The notes: a model not told the origin generated them from the letters alone. A stretch of DNA of 64,000 nucleotides from Prinsepia uniflora (GCA_032719365.1 CM064874.1:39046716-39110715), one strand, 5' to 3'. Counted from the first letter of the stretch, positions 9,378 through 22,375 are shown. Numbers and translations: made by a program.

Positions 9378-9600
9378 GCATGGCATGAAGTCACTGTTTT
9401 TTTTTATATTGAATTAATTATATTAGTCAATTTTTAATGAGCAACATTTAAAGATTTTGATTATATATAATACATGGCATAAATGATTTTATGGATAATT
9501 TTTTTGTGGACGTTTCATATTTAATAGATGTTGATATTAGATAATTATCAATCTCTGCCATAAAATAGTAATATATGTCGATATTTTGATAATAATTTTG
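9378..9600. other. AT-rich intervening DNA
   Basis: Between the Cassandra duplication and the truncated end of the next Copia element. No ORF, terminal repeat or RNA is seen. Confidence 0.4.
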
Positions 9601-9624
9601 GTCAAGTAGCATCACTTGGAAAAA

Positions 9625-11180
9625 TCAAACATGTTTTCCTATTCCATTTGTGGTTTCTTCAAAGAATTTTGCTCCCCCAGTTTCAACAAAACAAGTGACA
9701 TGGTGAGGACTGTAAAACCTGTATCCCTTTGTTCTTTCTGGATATCCAACAAAATAGCAACTTGTTGTCTTTGGTGCTAGCTTCTTTTCTGCAGGATTAT
9801 AAACCCTTGCTTCAGCCTTACATCCCCATACCTTCAAGTTTTTTAGGCTAGGACTTCTTCCTTTCCATAGTTCAAAAGGTGTTTTGGTTACACTCTTACT
9901 AGGTACACGATTTAACAGGTAATTTGCTGTTTTTAGGGCTTTTCCCCACAAGAAATCTGGTGAGGTCGCAGTGCACATCATACTTCTCACCATTTCAATG
10001 AGAGTCCTGTTTCTTCTTTCTAATACCCCATTCTATTGTGGATTTCCAGGGTTGGTGTATTGAGCTATGATTCCATGCTCTTGGAGAAACATTGCAAAAG
10101 GTCCAGGATTTTTGCCATGCTCAGTGTATCTACCATAGTACTCTCCCCCGCTATCTGATCTTACCACCTTGATTTTTAGATCCAACTCATTTTCAACTTC
10201 TTCCTTGTAGATTTTAAACTTACTTAAGGCAGCAGCCTTTTCTGTCAACAGGTACACATGACCAAATCGTGTAAATTCATCTGTGAAGGTGATGCAATAT
10301 CTGAAGTTTTCACGCGTTGGAGTAGGGAATGGTCCATAAATATCAGTGTGTATAAGTTCTAAGGGTTTCTGGCTCCTGGTGGCTCCCTTCTTACTTTTAT
10401 CAGTAAATTTTCCCTTAACACATTCTATGCAGATTTCTTTCAACTGTTTATAGTTCATAGGTGGTAAAACTCCTTCCTTGGTTAGTATTTTCATTCTATC
10501 TTTTGAGATATGTCCTAAACGTCTGTGCCACAACTTGGATGAGGTGTGAGTTGTCAGTGTCGATGCTCCATTCAAGGTGTTAAAAGTGAAGTGAGTTAGG
10601 ATTTTGCAATTCAATTTGAACAAACCATCTGATAAATTCCATTTCCAATTACTCTTGAGATTTGATATAATGAGAAACTAGAATCATTGACTAGGAATTG
10701 AAACTTAGCTTTAACTAATCTACTTACTGAAATCAAATTCCTTCTCATGGAAGGTACATAAACTACTTCTTCTAAAACTAAAACAAAACCAGATTCCAAC
10801 TTGATCTTCACTTCTCCAATTAGCTCCACTTGCACTTTTACTCCATTTCCCACGAACACTGACACCTCATCCTTGCTTGGCTACATCTTCTTTGTAAAAT
10901 CCTGCAAGGAGTTAGCTACATGAATTGAGGCACATGTATCTAACCACCATGAATCCCTTGAGATGTCCACTAAGTTAGATTCAAAACAGACTAGAACCTG
11001 ACCTATTTTACCTTTTGTTTTCTTTTCTGCCCACTTCTTGTACTTCCTGCAATATTTCTTGATGTGTCCCCCTTTCTTGCAGAAGAAACATTTTATCCCC
11101 GAGCCACCATTTGTTTTGACCTTCAGCTTGTCATGAAATTTGGGGACGTTTGCCTTAGGCAGAATTTTGTTAGCATGCAC
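9625..11180 (-). pseudogene. Copia 1 zinc knuckle-protease-integrase, degenerate
   Basis: Three frames in series. 11180-10881 holds the zinc knuckle and the protease motif as WWLDTCASIHVANS (usual DTGA or DSGA). 10865-10611 continues the protease. 10623-10033 holds the GAG-pre-integrase region (LWHRRLGHIS) and the integrase core: HTDIYGPF (first Asp) and SDSGGEY (second Asp). The catalytic Glu lies in NGVLERRNRT just past a stop at about 10034. 9993-9625 carries the C-terminal integrase part with FELWKGRSPSLKNLKVWGC. Nothing of reverse transcriptase follows. Confidence 0.85.
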
Positions 11181-11781
11181 CAGGTTTATCTGATTTTCTT
11201 TTTTTTTCCTGTTTCATAATCCCTTCTTCTTGTACACAGATGCTAATCAATTGATTTAGGTCTCAAGATTCCCTTGAGACATTGTAGGAACTTTTGAGCT
11301 GTTTGAATTCTACGGGTAAAGAGTTTAGGGTAAAATGTACCAAGATGGAATCATCGATTGGTACTTTGAACATGCTTAGTCTACTACCTATATCTACAAA
11401 GTTCAGAATATGCTCTCTGACACACCTTGTCCTTTATACTTGGTTTCTGTGAGTTGATGTAGCAAGGTGCTGATTTCAACCTTTGTTGAGTTTTATACCT
11501 TTCCCCAATGAGATCCAGGCAGTCCTTAGCCTCCTCCTTCATCACCACGCTGCCCCTCACGACATCTGTCATATGTGCCTTCATCACCAACAGGGCCATT
11601 CGGTTTCTTAGTTCCCATTCTTCAAACTTGGTATTCTGTTAGTAGGTTTCGTGGGTCTAGGCTCTCTTAGTGCTAAGTCCATGTTCCTTAGTCCCAAGTA
11701 TATCTCTAGGTCTTGTTTCCATTTGTTAAAGTTGGAACCGGTCAAGCATTCAATGGTTTCAAGTCCTAATGTTGTATTCAT
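11181..11781 (-). pseudogene. Copia 1 gag, degenerate
   Basis: ATG at 11781 opens MNTTLGLETIECLTGSNFNK, the N-terminus of Copia gag proteins of the UBN2 group. The frame is broken by stops and at least two shifts before 11181. Gag forms the virus-like particle. A basic zinc-knuckle region (CFFCKKGGHIKKYC, CX2CX4HX4C) follows in the 11180-10881 frame, together with the start of protease. Confidence 0.7.
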
Positions 11782-12507
11782 GACTGAAATATAAAGTAGG
11801 GTAGATTTTAATTACAACCCCAGAAACTTTATCGATATAACTCTTGTATATCTGTAGATGTACATTGAGTATATCATTGGTGCTAGAACAATAAGCTACA
11901 TGAATTGACTTGGATGATCGAAATTTGTGTATGTGTACAGTATGTGTACACTAATAACTTCATGAACTCATTTAGTTTCATGTTCTACACCATTCCATCA
12001 TGTAAATCGGACCAGTTGAGAAAAAATCCTTGTCTGTGTTTGTAAGGATTGCCTCATCTGTCATGATCAACATGATGCAATCTAATCAAGTGATCCTTGA
12101 GTTCAGGAAAACCTGGAGCCAATCATGTTGCTGCGGCTACATGATGACTCTCAGATTTTGATTGAAAATCGTGATCAGTTTTCTTCAATTTTCTTTTTAG
12201 TCAGTGCATACATATATCTATTTATTGCCATAGTCTCAATAAGAACAGATTAGGGTCCTTGATTATCTAGACATGGCTCTGATACCACATGTTAGCCGTA
12301 AGATCTAAATAAACAAGAACACAATCATATGCATACAAGTATAGATAGGAACAATACCTCTTGATGCCATTGGTTTTGACAGAGAAGAGCAGCAGCTGTT
12401 CCACAGTAGGATTAGGCCTCTTCCTCCCAGCACGGACACCTTAATCACTCCTATATGGAGTAGTCAACCTTTTGGGTTTTGTGATGATTCATCCGAGAGG
12501 GAGGGGA

Positions 12508-15500
12508 TGTGACGACTCCTCCCGAATTAGTGGGATTAATTAAGAGTTAATGACGGATTAGCAAGGTTAATCGGAGATTAGACGAGGATTAGCGGACGTT
12601 CGGGCGAAATGACGATTTTGCCCCTAGAATGGGCGAATCATTGACTTTTCGTTCAGGTGGTCAAATGGACTTTGGCCAACGCCTGTGACGTAGTTTTTGA
12701 CGTCACGAGTTCATAGACATGTGGCACGCTCGATTCTGTAGTTCGAGGAGGAAGTTATGACGATCGGAAGATCAGGGGCGTTTTGGTAATTTTGGTGAAA
12801 AGGAGCCAACAGTTGACTTTTGACCTAGGAGGTCCGATGACCGAGGGCCGAGTACCGTTACATAGATTGGGACAATACGAATCCGTAGACAGGCGGCACG
12901 TCAAATTCGGACGTTTGACGACGAAGTTACGGTTCACGGAAGTTCGAACGTACTATTGCACATTTTACGAGACGAGGACTGTTTGGACTTTAGTGGGGCC
13001 CAGATTTTTGTCCCAAGGCCAATGGATGCGTTGACAAGTGTCACTCATCCACTGGACATCATTTTCCTTCATGCATACCCCATTCCCCGTTCATCGACCA
13101 TTTTCCATTTTCTTTCAACCCACCAACCCGATCACCATCCAATCCAAACCCTTGACCCTATGATCGTGTATGAGAGGCAGAGAGTGAGCTGAGGACCAGA
13201 GGAAGTGGTGGCCGGCCCAAGGAAGCACCTCAGTGGCGGCGGAGGGAGGAACCCGCGAGGTATCGATTTTAACCCATTTTAATTCAATTTCGATTTCGGG
13301 TATTATGGGCCATTTTGGGTGTTGGTTTCGAACTAATTAGGTTGCTATGGAGTAAATAGGAAGGTTTTGGGAGGTTTTGGACGTCGAGGAAGCGAAGGGA
13401 GGCATTTGGATATTTGAACCATGATGGGTTAATTGGATCGGGTTGTTTTCGTGGGTTTAAGGGGTTCTAATCGATTAGGTTACGAACCTTGGATTAAATA
13501 ATGAAGATTAGGATTGATTAGGAGTGAAAACGGTGAAGATTGGACCATGTAGGAGCCTGGACCGGTCACGTCGGTCCAAGTTGCAGGCGAACCGGACCAG
13601 CTGGTCTGAACCGGCCATCGCGAGGTAGGGGATGATCTACAGTGCCGCGCGTGGGCTCACGCGCAGGCAGTTTCTGGTGTCGCGTGTGAGCACGTGGTGA
13701 GACTTTTGAGGGTGATTCCAACATGTGAAATCATCTATTCGATGTAACGAACATTTTGGGACTGGTTTCGTGTCAATCGGACATCGTTTCGATATAGTTT
13801 GGGACGTCCGAAGGTTTAGGTTCGCGTTTAAAAATAGTTAGAAAATCCAGAAAATTACGGGGCTTTAGTGAGGAGTTATATAAGTAGTTAGTAACCCTCT
13901 AAATTAATTTGGACAGGTTCGAGAATCCCGGAGGTGACGATTGACCCGGGAGACGATTATGGCACGCGTATCGAGGCGCGACTTCGGACGGTCTGTGAGT
14001 GGACCTTTCTTTCGAACTTGATGCATGCATAAATGTTTTATAAGTGTTTTAATGTATGTTTTTTGATGCCATGAGTGCATTTGATTGTGGTAGCTTAGGA
14101 TCGACATATTTGCACGTTTTTTGAGGTTTTCGAATTTATGTCGTACCTTTGCGTACTGCATTTTCAATGAGGATTTAATGAACGGGTTTCAGATTTGGAA
14201 ATATGAAATTGGGCACGAGACCCAATTAATTTACAAACTCTCGGACTTGGAGTCCATTTGATTTGACGAGGAATCAGACCTAGAGTCCATTTGAGCGATA
14301 CGATCGGACCGAGGGTCCAGTTGGTTTACGATTCGGGTTTGAGGCCCAGTTAGTGATACTATCGGGCTTGATGCCCCGTTGATTTATGATATCGGGCCTG
14401 AGACCCATTTAGTTGAGATATCATGCTTAAGGCCCCGTTGGTTGCAAAATCGGACATGAGGTCCTATTGGGTTATGGTTTCGGGCTTAGGGCCCAGTTAG
14501 TCGTGATATTGGGCTTGAGGCCCTGTACAATGTAACATCAGGCATGAGTCCCAATTCAGTTTATGAAATGAGTATGCGGGCATGAAACCCTATAGAACTG
14601 AGGATTTAGGCCGAGGCCTGTGAAACTGATTTGAATTGAATTCGAGGAATCCCGTTGAGATGAATCGGGTGTGAGACCCAGTTGAAATGAGTTTTGAGAA
14701 AGAAAGAGAAAAAGAAAGAAATTATTTGAAATGAATGAACCCTCCATATTGATTATATGGTCTCCTCCAGCGTCGACCTAGAGAGTCACGATCCACAGAC
14801 CAGAGTGGGTATCCCCATAGGGATCTCGTTCCAGGAGTGGTGGTTACTTATTATGATGTGGTCCCGGACCAGATTCCGGAGAGATGTCTGGACTAGATCC
14901 AGAGAGAGAGCTCGGACTAGATCCAGTGATTGAGCCTCCCAGATGGAGATTCATGGGAGAAGACTCGGAGTGAGACCCCGAGTAGTGTGCACACTAGTAT
15001 AGATTTGACATCGTGACTATATCGGGGATGTGTTCCCTAGGGGCTGTGTGCCCCGAGTTGGCATCTTCTCCTGAAGTGCCTAGGATGGGTTATACGTATG
15101 TTGATACGTATGTGGTTTTTAAGAAAAGTGATTTGAGGGCGGAGGCCCTGTGTTTTATGACTTAGAAAGTGATTCAGAGGGCGGAGACCCCGTGTTCTAT
15201 TATTTTATGTTTTAGAAAGTGATTTGGGGCGTAGACCCCCGTATTTGAAGTTGTGAAAGTGCTTTGGGGCAGCGACCCCGTTTGTGATATTTTGAGAATG
15301 GTTTTGGGCTGAGACCCACGTGACATGATTTGGGACTGAGTTCTCATGTTTTGATTGATTTATGGTTTGTAAGTGTGATTTCGGGTCGGGGACCCAAATG
15401 GATTTACGGGTCATGAAGTTTTATGTGGCCGGGCATGATCCTTGAAAGGTTTTGTAAATGTTTGACAAAGGTTTTTATGAACGTTTGATAAATGATTTTG

Positions 15501-15793
15501 AATGCATGCGTATGTATTTATGAAGGGCATAAATGTCTTTATGCGAAAATGTTTTAATAAAGTTATTATTTTTGTCCACTCACGACCTTTGATGTTTTAA
15601 TGCCCTTCAAGTTGATCGCGGATGCGGGCTGTAGCAGAGACGAGACATCACTGCCCTCCTCCTACGATCCTGACGCATTCTGATAGCCCTGGCGAGGGCT
15701 AGAGATGGAATTTTCCCTGGTCTGACACTTCGTGTCAGACGAGATCAGGCGGGTCCCACGTTAATCCCGGGGGATTTGGGACTGGTCCTGACA
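12508..15793 (+). mobile_element. Solo LTR (~3.3 kb family), copy 2, opposite orientation
   Basis: 3286 bp with ends TGTGACGACTCC and GGACTGGTCCTGACA. Flanked by GGGGA (12503-12507) and AGGGA (15794-15798), a 4 of 5 match. Conserved U3 blocks near 12550-12760 are the reverse complement of those at 6500-6740. Downstream there is a CT-rich stretch (about 13080-13160), then a GC-rich purine segment with a splice-donor-like 'cgcgaggtatc' near 13257, then the inverted-word array, and a conserved TGTCAGA block before the end. This is the only full copy on the plus strand by the inferred transcription direction. ORFs inside it have no domains. Confidence 0.85.
14200..15400 (+). repeat. Array of short inverted words inside solo LTR copy 2
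   Basis: Many irregular repeats with GGGCTTGAGGCCC-like or GGGCTTAGGGCCC-like cores (stem GGGC/GCCC), separated by 'agttagt' or 'gttgatttatgatatc' spacers. They are dense at 14200-14560 and recur at 15130-15400 as 'gggcggaggcccc'-type units. The layout is the same as in other copies, with different words. Confidence 0.7.
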
Positions 15794-16042
15794 AGGGACC
15801 CCAATTTATATAGGTTTTGATCCTAAAGAGTCTTGCCCATCAAGAAATTCTGCTAGGTCTCCTTATGCCTAAAGGATTCTTAATCTATCCAATTAAGCAA
15901 TAAGAATCCATCAAGTCTTAGACCCTTGCTACACAAGTGATCAAGAGTCTCGGTTGAGCCATCAAGTCGAATCCTGATCTAAATCAAACTACAACACCCT
16001 TTTTGATTAGGATTTCAACTTAGGTTGGAATTGCTTCCAACA

Positions 16043-16996
16043 TGTCCTCTATGCACTTGCAATAATACTTTGCCCAAACAACATTATTTTTGTGAACAAG
16101 AAATACCTTGCATTGCTTGTTGATCCAACCAAGGTAGCAAAATTGAACTGGGATCATTATGTTTTGAGTTCCTCGTGCGCAATGTTAAGTAGTTCAAGCA
16201 GGGACGGCGCGCAAAAAGGATTTGAATATAGGGCCCACAAATAATAAAATATTAAATATATTTTTAGTATGAATTAAATAAAACAGATGGAGAAAACTAA
16301 AAGCTATTAATATTAATATACATCATTTTTCACACAAATAAGAATTCGAGAACTAAGAAGATGGTTTGGCAAAAAAAAAAAATCTATTAATCAAGAATTA
16401 AAATTTATATTTTTAATGATTAAATGTATAAATTAAAGACATATTTTCTATTATTGTCCTGGATCTTCAAATGTTTGGACTAACCCAGAGTTCAAAATAA
16501 CCAAAGATATTCAAGCAGGTGATTGTCGGCATGGGGTGCATTTTATAGACAACGGAGTGCCACCAATTGTAGCTGAGGGGGGTTTGGATGTCAATTCTTT
16601 AGCACTAATGAATTAGCTGGAAAAAAGTGAAGGGTTCAAAAGTTCAGTAATAATTCATGGAGAGTTGATTATGCTACTCCTACGAAACAACCCTCGCATG
16701 AGTTTCCAACAAAAAATGAAGTTGAAATGACTTGTTTGAAGACAAAAACATCAACCCTTCGTAAAAAGGTTGTCCGAATCGAATAAGATGTTACAAACTT
16801 AAGCTTACTCGAACACACTGTTACTACCTTGGAGCCCGAGTTACTCGTTGTGTGCCATGCGCGTGCAAGCAGCTGGATGAGGTTGAAAGTCGGACTTAAG
16901 CTTACTCGAACACACTGTTTGGTGCCCCTTACCAAATAGAATACAAATTATTTACCTTTGGTTTAAGTGTAACATTACAAAGATCAGAAATTTATA
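16043..16996. other. Intervening DNA with a 25 bp direct repeat, no gene recognised
   Basis: AT-rich. 'cttaagcttactcgaacacac' occurs twice (about 16799 and 16896), 97 bp apart. A phrase 'cagggacggcgcgc' near 16198 resembles a hAT terminus but has no partner. Short open frames show no domains. Confidence 0.4.
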
Positions 16997-18828
16997 TCTA
17001 TACTAAAGTCCAAGCATTCAATTCACTATTCATGTACACTATTCTCACGAATTTCACTGTGCATGCAGTGCATTTTCCGTTTTGCCCCCATTTTTCCCCT
17101 CCTTTTCATGATCTACAGTGAGATGACCATCGTGTCCCTGTGAGTTGGTCTTCCTCTTTCTTTCTGTGAGAGCCTTGTTCCATGACCGGTTGTTGTTCAT
17201 TTGCATCCAATCACCTATATGCGCCGCACTTTTATCCAATGGGAAGCGTGCGCCAGGTGTTATCGCTGCCCATTCTCTGCTCCGCATCTTCAGCCAATCG
17301 ACGTCGAACACCTTGCGTTTTCCCTGCCCCTGCTCTGCACCGCTAGGTTATCTTCTCTTCCAATCACTTATCTCTTTCTGCATCTTTCCTTTGATTTTTT
17401 TCTTTTCGAAATTGCCTTTGCACTGTCTCTCAACAGCTTCTCCCATCTTTATCAATATTGCCCTTCCTCTTCGCCACCTCATTAGATACCGTTGTCCTTG
17501 CTTCCGCAGCATTTTCCTTCGATGTCCTACGAAACACTATTCTTCTTTCATGCCGCAGCTCCAGCCAATCGCCAGTAGACATGTCTCGCCGCTGCTGCTC
17601 TCATCAGCAATTCATCATCATCTCTGCTTCCGTGTTGCCACTGTTACATCCAATCACCATCTACCTCGCTTCCTCGGTCTAGGTCATTTCACAATTTCTT
17701 GCCCCATTTCGGGTTCAACCTTGCCTCTTCAATTGTGGCCGCTTCTCAATTTGGTGACACGTCTATGCCACCTCTGAATTCTTCTATAACACCCACTACC
17801 TCTGCCTTTCTTTTATCTTTCTGATCAGCCTTTTTCTCTCTTTGCATTCACACGTTTAAGGTTTTCATAATATTTTTCTCATTCATTGACTTCCGCCTTC
17901 TTTTTTCTTCGTTCTCTTTCCAGGAGACAATCGATAAAGTGAGAGATAGAACTCTTGATTAATCGAGGCTTCGAGGCCGGAGTTCTGTGGCTTGGAGGAG
18001 TTAGTAATCGACCAATTATTCCATCTGTGTTGAATTGGATATTGTTCGTTTTCTGTTTGAGTTTTATGGGTTTTGATTTTTTGATTGTTATATGCGTGTT
18101 GCTAGACCCGATCTATTATTAATTTGGTGGCTTAAATTTTGGTATATGGGCGTTCATGAATTAAATATGTGCGTTTTGTGGATTTAGTTTTGTTTTTATG
18201 AAATCTAGGTTTTGTTTTCCCTGCTTTGGAGGAACAATGCAATATTGGCGTCTGTTTTCATTTTTTTGAGTCTAATTTCAATTTCGATATTGCTTGAAAA
18301 GTTTGGGACAAATTTCATGTCCGAGTAACATTTAAATCCTCATTCATATCTAACTTTTAAACCACTGAGATGAGTTTTAATTTCATTGCTCGGTCCTGCA
18401 TTCAATCAAAAACTACTTTTACGATTTTATACTCATGTTGCATCTCTACCATTAATTTTTTTTTTTTGCCTCTGTGACTATCAAAATTTCAATAATTCCT
18501 AGCTGATTTGTAATCATCAGATTTTTTAGGTGAACTTGGGTCCATCTGTAATGTTACTTATCGTGCAAACTACCGATTTCTGGATTAGTACCTTCATTTT
18601 CAGTTTATGTTCATTACAGTAAATTATAGAGTTTAATCTCTCTCGAGTAGTATTGTGATTTCCACTTGAATAATGCCAAATGATAGTTGGACTTTCTTTT
18701 CTGAAGATGAATAGGTTGAACATGAAGATCCTCATATGTTGAATGCTATGGTTGCTTAGTAAAGATAACATGTGAAGTTATTGGAAACTTATACTTAGGC
18801 TCATGCAAGATGTGTAAAATCTGCTTTT
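16997..18828 (+). mobile_element. Possible Helitron, 5' segment
   Basis: Begins A|TCTATACTAAAG (TC at 16997, preceded by A), matching the usual 5' terminus and A/T insertion site of plant Helitrons. A pyrimidine-rich transcript-like stretch (17130-17930) and T-rich, intron-like DNA follow. Open frames (17145-17777 and overlaps) show no Rep or PIF1 helicase motifs. Segments of similar texture continue after each nested retrotransposon, at 26702, 33432 and 42531, so this could be one ~6.7 kb host unit. No CTRR hairpin 3' end was found. A host intron-rich transcription unit is the alternative. Confidence 0.4.
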
Positions 18829-19008
18829 TGTTGTAAATAGTTAAAAGGTTATGTCCATTTTTGTAATAGGTACTAGGGGTAGTTTTGTCCTTTGTATTCA
18901 TTAATTATCCCTCCCTATATAAGGGATAATTAATCTTTGTAAACCCTAATAATAATCTCAGAAGGAAACAGACGTATTATTTCTTCTCCCTGCCTCTCCA
19001 TATTCTCT
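18829..19008 (+). repeat. Copia 2 5' LTR
   Basis: About 180 bp, near-identical to 26522-26701. It contains 'ccctatataaggg' as a TATA box at about 18913. Its end ('tattctct') lies 1-2 bp before the primer-binding site. The LTR is unusually short and lacks a clear CA end. Confidence 0.85.
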
Positions 19009-19009
19009 C

Positions 19010-21049
19010 TGGTATTAGAGCATGTTTTGCTCGTGGAGTACGCTCAGGTCGAGGATGTGATGTCTCTGAAGTCTTAACAGCCCGTCATCCTGGTAGTTAG
19101 AGCATTAGTACGAGGATTTAGTAGAATCGAACCTTAGTTAGATGGTGTTTGGCACGTAGTGCGATAGTTTGAGATTCGATTGGCATGGAATGCCACGTGT
19201 TTCGAAGTTTGATTCCGAAGAGGATCAGTGTTGGTGTGAATCTAACGGATTAGAGCCGTAGTGTTACCGGTGGATAGGACTATGCCGACTGGTAGACACA
19301 GTACGACGACTTGAGAGTCGTGACCGCTCGACAGTAGTGTCGTGTCGGATAGAGGTTGTACGGATTAATACCAGGGTGGTTAGAGGTCAGGGTCGCCCAG
19401 TTTACGATGACTCTGGACGACTACAGTCGTAACGGTTGGGAATAGGAACATGTGATTCTAATTGGCATGTTTTGGCATGTTTCTATGTGTCGAATCCCAA
19501 TGGGATGTCGACTGGCAGGAGATGCTGGAGTATTTTGGTGTGTTGCGACAGGATGTCGACTGATAGTGGATGCCCTAGTGTGGCTATCGTACGACGCAAT
19601 AGGATACGATTGCGACATTTAGTCGTTGTGCAGTGTTAGGCACGAAGTATGGCCAAGTTGTTGTGGGGGCCAGCGGCTGAGAGCCGTAGAGTTACGAGAG
19701 GACGAGATCCTCAGAGTGTAGTTATTGGCTGGTTTGGTACCAGTATTGGAGTATGACGACTCTTCAGAGTCGAGGACGAGGGATCGGTCAAGATGGTAGG
19801 GCTGCAGCGGGCAGCCGGGTTTGTGATAACCCTAGTAGGTGATTGATTGGACAAGTTACCAGGAGTGTGGTACGTGTGATCGGATCCAGAGGTGGACCGA
19901 TCGATAGATGTTGAGTGTGGAATGATTGGTACTAGCGGTCGACTACCGCATGGTTTTGGAGTCTCGATAGCAAAATGTTTTTGAGTTTGGTCTGCACGAG
20001 GTTGTGACAGACGCTGCTATCGATGGACATGATCGAGTCTTATCGAGTTGGATAGACTCAGGTTGCCGTGACGATTGTGACGATAGGATTCATCAGTCGT
20101 GACGATGATACGAGGTGCGTAAGTGACGCACAGTATGAACAGTGATTTTGGATTCGACTCGGTGACGGTTGAGTCCGATCGCAGAATTAGATGTTGACGT
20201 TGGGTGTTGGCATACTTGCTACGCTACCCTGAAGGTGATGGTTATGAGTGGGACAGAGAAGATCCTGAGTGGCTCAGTGTGAGGTACGGGGAGTACTTGG
20301 TATGGAGACCAATTTCCCGAGTCATGGAGATTAGTTTCCTCAGTGATGGAGACCAGTTTCCCAGTGATAGAGACCAGTTTCCTCAGTGATGGAGACCAGT
20401 TTTCCCTGTGTTGGAGATTAGTTTCCCCAGTAATGGAGACTAGTTCCCCCAGTGCTGCGAGATTGAGTCGCGAGGGTGTGCCCAGAAGTTGTAACGTTTA
20501 AGGTGAAAAATGAGATCCAGGTAAGAATGGATGACGTAAGTGACGTCTTATGACGGAAAGGTCGATTGGACAGATTTGGTAGTACGTAGAGATTCGGCTT
20601 CAGATCAAGACAGACGTTGTGACCTGTCTAGCCTACCGACCGAGGTCACCGACTGTGACTCCTTGGTAGATAGTGTTGAGTGCCGGAGGATGACATTGGA
20701 TGAACATTGATGTCACCATCTTGGATTCGTTCCTAGGTAGGACGACAAGGAGTGTTGTGACAGCTAAGAGTTCAAGAAGGTGTAAGAACCGAACACCTAG
20801 GCAGTGGGTCAATCTTATACTATCTATGCATATTGTACCTTTTTTACTTGTATGTTTGTTTGTTTATTTCATTATTTACATGTTATTTACCAATATCATT
20901 GACTACTTGTAAATCAAAGGAACATGAAGTTTCCTTCATTGATATCCTGAATTATCATACCATGTTATAGAACCTGAAGTTCTCATTAGTTTCTTATGGA
21001 TGCATTTTTTTCCCAAAGCACTAATCCTATTTATTAATCTTTGTAGAGC
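19010..21049 (+). other. Copia 2 leader with primer-binding site and tandem repeats
   Basis: Starts with TGGTATTAGAGC (19010-19021, initiator-Met type). The next ~100 bp are homologous to 8203-8300 of the chimeric element. The remainder has no long ORF and is rich in 'gtcgactg' and 'gtgacg' phrases. It ends in a T-rich, intron-like stretch (20820-21045) with 'tttgtagagc' immediately before the gag ATG. Confidence 0.6.
20318..20460 (+). repeat. Tandem repeat in Copia 2 leader
   Basis: Five to six imperfect ~27 bp units, each containing 'gatggagaccagtttccc' or a close variant. Confidence 0.75.
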
Positions 21050-22148
21050 ATGGCACATCTCAACAAACTGGATTTTGACGCACTAGAAGTTTCCGGAAGA
21101 AACTACTACCAATGGACTGAAGATGTGAAACTTCATCTCACTGCTAAGAGAATCCGATCAACCATCCAAGAAGACAATGTGGCTTCTGAGCATCATAAGG
21201 CGGATGCTATGATCCTCATTCGGAGGCATATGGATCGTGCACTGCAGCGTGAATACATGGGTCAAGAGGACCCGAGAGCTTTATGGGTTTCACTGGATGA
21301 TCGTTTGATCACCAGAAAGACATATTCTTGCTTGAAGCAAGACATGACTGGCATAACATTCGTTTTCAGGATTTTAAATTCGTAAACGAATATATTCTGA
21401 GATATGCTGTATCCGGTCTCTTCTCAAGTATTGTGGGGAGGAGCTCACTGAAACCGACCTACTTGAGAAGACTTTCTCCACATTTCCGGCCTCATGTATT
21501 GTCCTGCAGCAACAATACAGAGAGCGGAAGTTTACCAGGTTCGCGCAGTTGATCACTACTTTATTACTCACTGAAAAGAACAACATTTTACTAATAAAGA
21601 ATGATCAATCCCGACCTATGGGTACTAGTGCAGCACCTTTTCCTGAAGCAAACGCTGTTGTACCTCGCGATGCCAATCGTGAGTGGAGAAATAGAGGTCG
21701 TGGTAGAGGTGGATGATGTAACCGTCCAACACATGGTGCACACCCCTATAACCGAGTCCATGGTTATCATGCCCCACGTGGTCGTGGTAATCGAGGTATA
21801 GGCCCACGTGGTGGACACCCCTATAACCGAGCCCAAGATTACCATGCCCCACGTGGCCGTGGTAACCGTGGGCTAGGTCCACGTGGTGGATATCACGCTC
21901 CTCCTAGTCCGCATGCTCAAAACGAGAGAAACCCTGGTCCAGCCCGTCGCCACCAGAATCAAAACCCACCGGACCTATGCTATAAATGTGGAGGTCGTGA
22001 TCACTGGTCCCGCACCTATTGTGCATCAGCCCAAATTATTGCCCAGTACCATGCTAGACGTGATACTCAAGAGACTAATTTTGCTGCAGGACCAGTCCCC
22101 GACGATACCACCCTTGCCATTGCTGATTTCCAGTGCAGCTGGACATGA
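21050..22148 (+). pseudogene. Copia 2 gag, frameshifted
   Basis: ATG at 21050 opens MAHLNKLDFDALEVSGRNYY, a Copia gag N-terminus. The frame shifts near 21340 and again near 21550, and a stop follows the arginine-glycine segment at about 21716. From 21690 to 21900 a ~66 bp unit encoding YHAPRGRGNRG-type RGG repeats is duplicated. A zinc knuckle CYKCGGRDHWSRTYC lies at about 21978-22022. Gag ends at 22148, followed by a T-rich spacer of ~225 bp before the protease frame. Confidence 0.8.
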
Positions 22149-22375
22149 TGAGGATTGTGTTATTTACATAAACATGGATATGATCGGCATTTGTGTCGTT
22201 TCTTTTTATGCATATTGTTTTTTTTTTCTTTCATTACTATTTCTGGATATTGTTTGGTGATTCATATTTATTTTGGATTTCTTTTGTTATTTGCTCGAAT
22301 ATTATTCAATCTATTTATTCATTTTTTTTTAATAAATGTGATTGTTGATTACTTTAGTTATATTGATAGTTAGGC

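Larger units (their letters stand above)
9600..16042 (-). mobile_element. Copia retrotransposon 1, truncated (LTR-gag-PR-IN only)
   Basis: Minus-strand Copia remnant. In transcriptional order: a 5' LTR (16042 to 12290, split by a solo LTR, about 462 bp without it, TGTTGGAAGC to GGCTAACA); an initiator-Met primer-binding site TGGTATCAGAGCCATG (12287-12272); gag from ATG at 11781; protease; then integrase down to about 9625. Reverse transcriptase, RNase H and the 3' LTR are missing, so the downstream half was deleted at about 9600. Every domain carries stops or frameshifts. Confidence 0.85.
12290..16042 (-). repeat. Copia 1 5' LTR, interrupted
   Basis: The two LTR pieces are 12290-12507 and 15799-16042. 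Plus-strand ends are 'tgttagccg' and 'gcttccaaca', giving TG...CA. The primer-binding site adjoins 12290. The interruption is the solo LTR at 12508-15793 plus its 5 bp duplication. Confidence 0.8.

Noticed and set aside
12272..12287. tRNA gene near the CTGATACCA motif
   Set aside because: It is only a 16 bp primer-binding site beside an LTR. No cloverleaf can be formed around it.
16196..16210. hAT element starting CAGGGACGGCG
   Set aside because: No matching inverted terminus or 8 bp duplication was found within several kb.
17145..17777. 210-codon plus-strand ORF as a host gene
   Set aside because: Pyrimidine-rich DNA gives open frames in several phases at once. No domain, and composition is like a UTR or intron.
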